28,991 nt of DNA from a virus. The notes beneath the pieces were generated by a model, which ran no database searches, had not been told where the DNA came from, and worked only from the letters and a program-made list of their open reading frames with translations. The position numbers and the translations under genes are program-made. Of the stretch, positions 15,001-21,338 are shown piece after piece (the stretch's first letter is position 1; every line of letters starts with the position of its first letter). The stretch is taken from positions 1 to 28,991 of the IMG/VR virus record IMGVR_UViG_3300029263_000187, one strand, 5' to 3'.

Positions 15001-18000
15001 AAAAATTCCTGGGGGTTAGTCGCGGCATTTGAAATAAGCGACTTATCAACCATGCCACGCGAAAGCATGTCGAAATCCAACGCCCCGTTGTCGTCATAAA
15101 ACTTCTCCATAGACGACCAGAACTTTTGACGATCACCCTCGTCGAGAAGGTTGTCGTAAATCCAGTGGCCCATCTCGTGAACCAACTCCATCGCCATTGG
15201 GGAAGACCGCTCTTTAGTCGCGTCCTTGCTGCCAACATCCACCTTGATCGCGTTTGTGTTTGGATCAAACGCAGGGCCGTCTGTAGACTTCACAAGCACA
15301 GGTGCTCGGCCACCGTTGTATGCTGCCATGCGCTCTAAAAAGTCTACGGCAGTTTGCACCTCGCGTTGCGGGTATCCATCAAACATGGAACGCAACTTGT
15401 TCATGGCAAAACCTATAGTCGTAGTAGGTTTCTTGATGCCATTTGGCACGTTCGATTTAAGCACTCGTGCTGCTGCGGCTCTAGCTGTAGCGTACCGCTT
15501 CAAACCAGCTAAGGTTTTGATGTCGCCCTGCCAGTCCAACGTCTCTATGCGTTCGACGTAATTAACCAGATCGCCAACGAAGTTTAATTCCTCACCCTGT
15601 CGCTTGAAGAAATCTCTGTCTGCATCAGTCAGTTTTAGCTCGTTGCCTTGAACGTCCTCTAGCTTACTGGCTCTGTTCTCGCGCTTGCGGTTGCTCTGCA
15701 CCTTGGCAGACATGCCCCGCTTTCCTTTGGGTACGTCATGCCCGATCAGGCCATTACCGTTCTGATCTAAGAACACATCGTCCAAGTTCATTGGGAAGAA
15801 TGTTTCCTGTGCGGTAGAGCGGCCCCCGCCTGCCTGCACATGCCCGATCACATATTTTACGTCAGAACTTAGGCCCAGCATGTCGCCAATATTTTGCGGC
15901 TGTCTGCTATCGCCTGTACCCTTCATGCCCGCTTGACGAACTATGCCAGCCTTCTTAACCTTACCGCCTACGTCGAGAAATTGGACTGCAAGCTGCCGAC
16001 CATCGGGCAAGTCATCAAAGTCTGCTGCCGTCCAAGTTAATACGTTTTCTGGGTCGTTCTTAACTGGAGGGTTTTCTTCTGGAGAGCTGTCAACTGTCTC
16101 GGCTTTAGTCGGCGTCTCGTTTTTGTAAGTCTCAGTCTTAGTGTGATCGACTTGTACGTGGGGCGCACCTTCTGCCGACTTCTTGACAGCAAAGCGTTCA
16201 CCTTTCGACTGAAGTTGTATCTCCTCAATCTGACGATTAAATATCCGCACTAAGTTTTGCTTTAGGTCTTTTGCCGTACTGAATGTAACCTTGAAGCCGT
16301 CGGGGTGTTGGATGGATGCGTTGCCGTTCTTCGCCACGGAGAAACGGCCCAACTCTTTGCCGTCAATTTCTAGCCTGATCGCGCCATCTGCTTTCTGCCT
16401 ATAGTATTTGATGTCATTGTTAAGATCGACTTCAACACCGGAAGGGGTAGTCGCAATGAGCGGTTGCCTCTTAACGCCAACTGGCTTTGTTGGGGCTTCC
16501 TTTACGATTGATAAGTCTTGAACCTGTTGGTTCAAGCGGGCCATTGCGTCTAATAATTCTGCTGATGTTAGCTCGCCGTTCTGCGCCCTCGCCATCAAGG
16601 TTTTATTTGCTTCGATCATTTCCTGTTTAGCCGCTTGGGTAAGGGCCAACTGATTTACCTGAGTATTTACTTGCTGCCGCTGATCGGGGGTTGGCTCGCT
16701 GCCATACAGGTAGTCGTAAGCCGCGTTACCTTCTGCACCTAATTGGTCTTTGCCATTTGAACGCTCATTGAACTCAATGGCGGCTGCTTCATTTGAAACA
16801 TCAACCTCGTAATTTGGGTCTTGCTCGCCGTAAGTGCTGTTCTCGTAGTCGTACATTCCGTCTTTAACTTCGGCTAAGTATCTCCTTCTAGCCGCACGCT
16901 GCTTGCCCTGCTTGGTGAAGGCGTGCATGTAGATAGCGTTCGCCTTTTTCTGGTCTACCTCTGTGCCTGCTCTCTGGTGATGCGCCGTCAGTTTGTTTGC
17001 CTGCTCACGCATTGAGAAAAGCAAGTTCATGTAGTCTATGTCGTCCCTAGTCAGGCTCTTGCCGACTGCCTTTAACCCTGCTTCTTGCTTTAGCAAGGCT
17101 GCATAGCGGTTAGATATTTCACGGTTTGCTTTTTTGATTAGCGTTGCGCCACGGTTTTGGCTATCGACCTCGACTTCGTTTGCAAACTTTTGCTGTTCGG
17201 TGGACGACTGTAGGTCTGTACGCTCTCCCTTTAAGCCGCCAATTAGTGTTTTGGATTGTGAGCGATTGATCGCACCGACTTCGGCAATGTTATTTCGTGC
17301 GTATTGCGAAGCTGCAAACAACCTGTCTTCGGCTTCCGTCAGGGTAATTTTTATTCCCTTGTCGTCTTTAGACTTAGTCGCTTTAAATTTATAAGTCGCC
17401 CCTCCGTCTTTATTACGCAAGGTGGAGACTGCTCGCTGCAAGCTGTCGATGAGTTCGATGTGATAGTCTAGGATTTGGATGCGGTCTTTGTTGCGAACAG
17501 CCTGAATTTCGTCTCTCATACGGACTTGCGTACCACGCTCGATTTTTGCGCGGTTCATTTCGTCAAGATGTGCGTAGCCTGCAAGTTGCTTTTGCCACTG
17601 GCCCTTGGCGTCTTTCTTGTAGCCAGTACGCACTAGCTTGCCCGAAAACCCCTTGGCTCCAACCTTTTTTAAGATCCCTTGTATCTTGCCGTTAGGCTCA
17701 TATATGCCTTGGCCGTCACGAATTTGTGAGCGTCCCATGTAGTCAGCAAGGCCAGTGTCTTCGTGAACGCTAGTGTCTTTTGTTAGTCGCATACCGCGAG
17801 ACACGATCTTGATCGTGCCGTCCTTCTTCGCATTTAAACGAGAAATTTCTGTGTCGGCTGCAACAATAAGGTCGCCAATGGGGATGTCGTTGCGGCCCTT
17901 CATAATCACTTTGGCGTTGCTAGTCTTGGCGTATCTGCCACGAACCTCACGCAGTTTTGCCAAGTTGACGTAATGCGCTGAGATTAACTTTTGCTCTGCG

Positions 18001-21000
18001 CTGGACGGCTGCTGGCCCTTTGTCAGATTGTACCTGAACGTCTCCATCTCAACGAGATTACCGTCTGCACCGCGCACCATAATCGTGCCTGCTTCTTGCG
18101 TAAGGCTGCTTCTATATTTGACAGGCAGCTTCGCGTATGAGCCGACGTATGCTTCGCGGGCTGTACGCAGATCAGCAATGCCGTCTTTGATTTCTCTAAT
18201 CCGGCCATTCAGCATAGCCTCATTGCGCTCGACGAACCCGTCTCGCCCCGCCGCCATTTTGTCCAGCTTCTCGTAGTACAAAGCTGATGCTATTTTCTCA
18301 GCTTTAGGCTGGTCGTATCCTTCGTCTAAGGAACGCTGTAACAAATAGTCTTTGAAGTTTAAAAGCTCCACGTTAAGCGTGTCGTCCAGCAGGGTTTGGA
18401 AGTGTGCAAACCGACCATCGGTATCGGACAGCCCCTCAGTCGCAAAGTTGCCAGACGCCAAGGCGCGTGCTCCCCCCTTGACGTTCATGCCCCAAGGCTT
18501 TTCACCAGACGGTGACGCCATCTGGCGTTGTGGCAAAGGCATCGTCTCATCAGATAGCTTGGCGTCAGCGATGTCCTTCATTCGCTGCGTTAGTCGCCTT
18601 GCAAATGTGGGGCCGTAAAGGTTAGACGCGGCGGTGAAGAAGCCGCCTTCGCCTTCGGGAACTTCGCCTTCCATTATCTCAGTTATTTTTGCCGTATGTA
18701 GGTCTGGATTGGAAAGCATACGCTCTTGCGCGTCTAGTGTGGCCTTTATAATCTCAGGGCTTGCTCCCTCTAAGTGAAGCTCTAGGAATGATTTGTCGGT
18801 GTTCGGAATGTTGTCCGTATTAAACGCCGCATTGATGACGCCTTCACCATTAGTCAGGTCATGTAAAATTCTGCCAAGTTGCGCTTCACCCATGCGCCGA
18901 TAGAACACTTCGACGAACTTTTCTTTCTTAGCTGCTGTGCGGCCATCTACTTTTTTATAGGCGGCAATTTCCGCGTCTGAAATGCCAATGCTCTCTAGGT
19001 ATTCGAGTACGTCGTTATTGCCCTTAAACGCTTCGAAGACCTTTACAGGGTTAGCTTTATCGGCCTGACGCTGTCCCTCTATTTCTTCGGCTTCTACACG
19101 CTGCGCCGCAAAACTTATGGCCTCGTTTTCTTCCGCTATAGCGCGGGCCGCAAGTGCTTCGTCGCGCTTGATCTGATAGTCGGAAGTTTCGGTGTCGATT
19201 ACCTTATCGTTGTCGAGCCGTCGCTGCTTGAGTTCGTCGAGGATCGCTTGCTCTTTTGCGATCTCGTCACGTAATGAATTTTGTTCGGCCATCAACCTTT
19301 GGCGAGATTCGACGAGGATAGGGACGACATCTTCTTCTGTTTGATCTGTCCCTGCAAACTTGTCACGAAACCGTTTTCTAACTTCGGGCGGCGTGTCTGG
19401 TTTTAAGCCGCCGCCGTCCAGTACCGACGACATTTCTACGTCGTCTACACCTTCTGACCGATCCACGCCCTCCATATCAAATTCGCTTTTGGTAAACAAA
19501 GAGCCAGACTTGTTTTCAATTACGGCTTCTTGAGCCGCGACTGCGTCGTCCATTGCGTTCTTACGGCCCTGATTGACCTTTAGTCGCTCTGCAAACTCAG
19601 CGTCATCGTTGTTTAAGTCTTGGTCTGGTCGTTGCGGCCCCATCTTGTTGTCTGGGCCACCTTCAATCGGGTCGCCTACTACAGATTGACCGCGACCAGC
19701 TAGGGTGCCGTTACTGCTAAAGCTCTGCGGATCACTAAAATCTGCTGCCTCGTCGCCTGAAAGTAGGCCACCATCTCCGGGGCGTGCGCCTTCATTGTTA
19801 GTGTCGATGAAGTCGTCTACTTTCTCTTGCACAGTCTTGTTGCGAACAGTGCCACCGCCATCATTACCCGTGGGCTGTGCTGCATCTGAGTCGTAGCCAA
19901 TCAACTTCATGTCTTTGTTAGTCTGATCGGTGATTAATTTGATTTCTTGAATGACATCTGGCGTTGTAATCTCGTCGTCAGACAGAAACTTTTGCAGTCT
20001 GTTGCTGATGTTCGATGATGCGTTCCGCATTTTGCGAGCGCGTTCATTTAACCCATTAACTTTGTCTAAGTTCTTAGTCTCTTTGAGAGCTTCCGCGTCT
20101 AACTCTGACGCCAATCGGTCAAGGTTTACTGCTTGCTGTGCGGCTAAATCTAAAACGTCTTCTTCACCTAAGTCTAGCGCGTCAACGTCGCTGCCTGACA
20201 TTCTGCCGTCTGCGGTTGGCGTGTCTGGGTCTAAGTCGTCGGCAGACAAAGCTGCTGCGCCACGAGTGCCGGACGTTCTAGCGTTTACCGCCGCTTGCTG
20301 ATCGACAAGTCGCTGTGTGATTTGCTGCGCTTCGGTTAGCTCTGCTTCTGGGGCCACCACTGGCGGTAATAGTTCGTCCACTTCGGCGTCAGCACGCACT
20401 GTTGCCCGCGCTTGGCTGCGCCCGTCGATCATGCCCATTTCTGTCGCGCTACGACCTTTGGCAAACGGGTTTGGTGCCACGGCTGCTACGCCACCCAGCA
20501 CGGCACCCATGCCCCCGCCTATAAGTGCGCCACCGCCGACTGCCATTGCGCCTTGTGTGAGGCTGTAGCCGTCTTGTAGGCCCAGTTCTGTGTTCCTAGC
20601 TTGTATGCCTGCGTCCAGTATGCCCTCGGCCACGCCAGAGGCCGCGCCTTCGTACAACGCGCCTTTGTAAACGCCAGACTTGAGCGCAGCTTTTGTCGCC
20701 GTTTTCTTCATGCTTGCCGCGCCAGCGGCGGTCAGGGCTGTGCGGCCACCTTTGGCGATCACTTGCTTTGCGGCTTCGCGTGCCGCAATTCCACCTGAAC
20801 CAAAGCCGAGCAAGTTGATTGGGTCAGCTAACGTCGCAAGCGCGTTGGTTGCAAACCCCTGCCAGCCATCGCCACCATCTTCGTAAAAGTCTGGCATGGC
20901 GTCGAAGGTGGTCTGTAGTCGAGCCAGACGTGTCGTCTGTTCGTCGTTTTGGGTGTTAGCATCATATAAGTCACGGCCAATAGATACGAGGTTCATGTTG

Positions 21001-21251
21001 CGCCAGCGGCGGTCTTCCATGAAGTAATCTTTGGCTTCGTCTACGGTGTTAAATGTTTTGCCGTCGCGCTCATAGTAGTAGTCGTACACGTCTTGCACAA
21101 AGTCTTGTCGTGTAAATACGTTTTTAGAATTACCTTTGTTCAACCCAGCGGCATAATCTAATCCCGTGCCATCATTAGTTGATAGCTGCTGTGCTGCTGG
21201 TGCGCCCATTGCGCTGATCTGTGCGTATAGTGCTTTTTGTGCGTTGCTCAC
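9093..21251 (-). CDS. Giant polyvalent virion protein: metallopeptidase, ART-like and LPD38-like domains (4052 aa)
   Basis: One uninterrupted frame of 12.2 kb starts at GTG 21251-21249, with GGAG seven bases upstream. The N-terminus (about 1-230) is helical, followed by a Gly/Ala-rich hydrophobic stretch (232-259) that may enter membranes, and a long charged coiled coil (about 640-735). A zinc peptidase site HEMGH (H2025, H2029) has a likely third ligand E2082 (NPQEFFANQF), as in gluzincins. Around 2894-2900 YGEGVYL, then VFARIRAPLD and LGYDAM (3091 on) with VVFDPS, match the layout of ADP-ribosyltransferases in polyvalent proteins. The C-terminus (about 3805-3850, MMFQLKSFPMLMMKLQ) resembles LPD38. 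It follows smaller virion-type genes and precedes lysis, so it is probably an internal ejection protein like T7 gp16, but enlarged. No lytic transglycosylase or N4-type RNA polymerase motif was recognised. Confidence 0.85.
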   Translation of the reverse strand: MSNAQKALYAQISAMGAPAAQQLSTNDGTGLDYAAGLNKGNSKNVFTRQDFVQDVYDYYYERDGKTFNTVDEAKDYFMEDRRWRNMNLVSIGRDLYDANTQNDEQTTRLARLQTTFDAMPDFYEDGGDGWQGFATNALATLADPINLLGFGSGGIAAREAAKQVIAKGGRTALTAAGAASMKKTATKAALKSGVYKGALYEGAASGVAEGILDAGIQARNTELGLQDGYSLTQGAMAVGGGALIGGGMGAVLGGVAAVAPNPFAKGRSATEMGMIDGRSQARATVRADAEVDELLPPVVAPEAELTEAQQITQRLVDQQAAVNARTSGTRGAAALSADDLDPDTPTADGRMSGSDVDALDLGEEDVLDLAAQQAVNLDRLASELDAEALKETKNLDKVNGLNERARKMRNASSNISNRLQKFLSDDEITTPDVIQEIKLITDQTNKDMKLIGYDSDAAQPTGNDGGGTVRNKTVQEKVDDFIDTNNEGARPGDGGLLSGDEAADFSDPQSFSSNGTLAGRGQSVVGDPIEGGPDNKMGPQRPDQDLNNDDAEFAERLKVNQGRKNAMDDAVAAQEAVIENKSGSLFTKSEFDMEGVDRSEGVDDVEMSSVLDGGGLKPDTPPEVRKRFRDKFAGTDQTEEDVVPILVESRQRLMAEQNSLRDEIAKEQAILDELKQRRLDNDKVIDTETSDYQIKRDEALAARAIAEENEAISFAAQRVEAEEIEGQRQADKANPVKVFEAFKGNNDVLEYLESIGISDAEIAAYKKVDGRTAAKKEKFVEVFYRRMGEAQLGRILHDLTNGEGVINAAFNTDNIPNTDKSFLELHLEGASPEIIKATLDAQERMLSNPDLHTAKITEIMEGEVPEGEGGFFTAASNLYGPTFARRLTQRMKDIADAKLSDETMPLPQRQMASPSGEKPWGMNVKGGARALASGNFATEGLSDTDGRFAHFQTLLDDTLNVELLNFKDYLLQRSLDEGYDQPKAEKIASALYYEKLDKMAAGRDGFVERNEAMLNGRIREIKDGIADLRTAREAYVGSYAKLPVKYRSSLTQEAGTIMVRGADGNLVEMETFRYNLTKGQQPSSAEQKLISAHYVNLAKLREVRGRYAKTSNAKVIMKGRNDIPIGDLIVAADTEISRLNAKKDGTIKIVSRGMRLTKDTSVHEDTGLADYMGRSQIRDGQGIYEPNGKIQGILKKVGAKGFSGKLVRTGYKKDAKGQWQKQLAGYAHLDEMNRAKIERGTQVRMRDEIQAVRNKDRIQILDYHIELIDSLQRAVSTLRNKDGGATYKFKATKSKDDKGIKITLTEAEDRLFAASQYARNNIAEVGAINRSQSKTLIGGLKGERTDLQSSTEQQKFANEVEVDSQNRGATLIKKANREISNRYAALLKQEAGLKAVGKSLTRDDIDYMNLLFSMREQANKLTAHHQRAGTEVDQKKANAIYMHAFTKQGKQRAARRRYLAEVKDGMYDYENSTYGEQDPNYEVDVSNEAAAIEFNERSNGKDQLGAEGNAAYDYLYGSEPTPDQRQQVNTQVNQLALTQAAKQEMIEANKTLMARAQNGELTSAELLDAMARLNQQVQDLSIVKEAPTKPVGVKRQPLIATTPSGVEVDLNNDIKYYRQKADGAIRLEIDGKELGRFSVAKNGNASIQHPDGFKVTFSTAKDLKQNLVRIFNRQIEEIQLQSKGERFAVKKSAEGAPHVQVDHTKTETYKNETPTKAETVDSSPEENPPVKNDPENVLTWTAADFDDLPDGRQLAVQFLDVGGKVKKAGIVRQAGMKGTGDSRQPQNIGDMLGLSSDVKYVIGHVQAGGGRSTAQETFFPMNLDDVFLDQNGNGLIGHDVPKGKRGMSAKVQSNRKRENRASKLEDVQGNELKLTDADRDFFKRQGEELNFVGDLVNYVERIETLDWQGDIKTLAGLKRYATARAAAARVLKSNVPNGIKKPTTTIGFAMNKLRSMFDGYPQREVQTAVDFLERMAAYNGGRAPVLVKSTDGPAFDPNTNAIKVDVGSKDATKERSSPMAMELVHEMGHWIYDNLLDEGDRQKFWSSMEKFYDDNGALDFDMLSRGMVDKSLISNAATNPQEFFANQFLGYVLQTDALRVPGSKLSEVFHKVSKLGKALFDYLMGRKTMSVDADLADLFKKFLPEEEIDPLTGAPTRGLSKFAGLEQMGIEHGKDAQFSYGNDVMPAAQFAARQMVALDERIRDLQISKMASPRGLGDSFALAIELEKIAKSLYGEYGGVKGEAFHKAIPGNPESGSARIQALDYARSKTGGKTILEDVMQAQYKIHGFLKRLRSEEADSKVGQSLSGQNPTDAAQAEAINREMTTDTARDVQSLYERMLTQSKSAYEGLDEAVVDQLHALSSDLQVAMQRAVGEYAGMFKRTMPRTERKKIAIDQYTGAAYVETLPPKSAMFRNAAIKNNRKVMAIEQSVSEIVEELSKRGIDWRDVGEDAILADANARSKNLISAEELANALHNADLAEGADNMGALAQAINELKTRVTFTTRDSSKELAQLEADDSPLLAILRGNDEALRTKTMAALEADPSDFNLALLDYGRKHGATVPDAPDPISTDPLNPAIKTFADRISVRGMDKTEQGIARDLFIKLVRKIKGAEDPQDILDESAETINEFDLAILRGDPLAMEYSDETVVLPQGENYDEARRSLRGMAKEITKINELRNVYINILDSKGYDAEVAPHRKALFDSLYNITFAMRSRDEQQGIMSLEKADKDNLKAKFSRLSTKSVDSVFVEVASPTEEFASADMPYLFQTAQTEALQFQIDDAVQILDGMLLQPQSMKERKMEVRRMAVADLHKAKRDKHEILGMVINPEGVTLVHPSVAGKYTNSYLDNVSPRLDNAIRDFVGLRPEASLRDSFQYNVSVDQAVRGVTVTKNGRYGEGVYLVSTKEVDTNYSAAQIKKQVEDDMFHSDAPKNSAPDIDSAMKDIAFYREQIRDLSNKANPTFDERRLLNMTLKMERSRWDALSRLTNSVDTKVAPVFARIRAPLDVSSKQSYSLGAEEDGSVRHIIMELADKKILDADGVTAAVDRFIEPVSGPRMYDAFTNGRDGLMITSGTAKSQADAQAKFKKILKDLGYDAMHTDQGDVVFDPSMVKEANSFEATDALLFDGVGFGGDMKLTGQVVEEMMVKNAPLKNAEFVGVAREVRRMGVPAPITKITKKIFNQHKIEADDVQTISKWSTVKNFFRENSSLMRQLGANWFGDQIKPVNGVGTFEKHDAMLARRLQPIIAKLNDLPDAGNNFQRWNRRNRGLAMGALDVGQPASHTRVIQALRRGRGAVAKLKPAEQRVAMEIGNAFNDEFNKMKALGIKVGDARKLGSDFYVPQIWDSEAILANPKKFQLGLSEFLRRSQLDPDFDPNDRMTPTELGELADMIASKLTRGSDPTVDGDLQAAMSNNPFAARVLALKPGDYDFMDGFLVQDLQGILAKYYDRTIRKRVLTEQFGVNAHAFTAYVDIADGGGVKEAVNILKADYNPNDTVSTESGSATVTDVMINRLTLNPDETKELIRRLQRMLGDPKTAINNKQAAIHMLMEMGDADVTRNVQYAKRVEAVVNGLIDFSQGRPPSTTIAKMRAMMNVLNKKPIDGGDGTEARYKVSRLLKSFTSVSLLGFTTFTSIPDVALPLVRSGNMRAFAKTWAKYSTDPSYRAAAKNIGVGIDNLMHERMVHMSGEGNQKFANAFFNLTLLTPWTNTMREVASLVGFESFKSEIDRAMRLKRKGKTDSRSYKTAVRYLERYGLTGENAPHDFLVDGSFRIDTLPKNEAVQMQVQMAMMRFTNEAIFTPNPNDVPMWAQTPWGSMMFQLKSFPMLMMKLQGYIMDEFKQGNVAPLAYMLTAGVGAGSISVGVKDFVQMRGGDEENSADFRKRSLVKDREKLGEVLGLKEGDDVDAALGWYLDGLLAVGGMGLIGEMLYNTSAQLDNGKYGFVRTMSGVFGPQVGTAELGFNAVAGAGQATSNFFSDEKDKPNDKIRATLRDLFGRIPIAGRVYGGPTGRETFVDAVGGEAKKPGRKKGSGEGKFGDGFGSSDFNSNKFGGKFD

Positions 21252-21338
21252 GACGGTACTCCAGTTTCCGTGCTATGTTGGAAACATCATATCGTCGTAA
21301 AGGGTATAAGTCGTACCCCGCTTAGAAGTTAGTACATG
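21252..21338 (-). promoter_or_regulatory. Leader of the giant gene with two small hairpins
   Basis: This 87-base gap is the longest break in the right-hand operon. Read on the minus strand it holds GGGTA...TACCC followed by TTT, a weak terminator-like fold, then GTTTCC/GGAAAC (21264-21285), a 6-bp hairpin that ends two to three bases before the GGAG ribosome site at 21259-21262. A direct repeat TACGAC flanks the first hairpin. It may tune translation or transcript level of the giant gene; no clear -35/-10 pair is seen. Confidence 0.4.

Noticed and set aside
9268-20886. Many plus-strand open frames of 60-170 codons opposite the giant gene
   Set aside because: They are antisense shadows of a GC-balanced coding strand: low-complexity Ser/Arg/Leu/Cys make-up, no consistent ribosome sites and overlap with clear domains on the other strand.
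9093-21251. N4-type virion RNA polymerase or lytic transglycosylase in the giant protein
   Set aside because: The size suggested it, but the polymerase motifs and the transglycosylase Glu-Ser pattern could not be recognised; short look-alikes such as KHDAML and DTDGRF lack the surrounding motifs.
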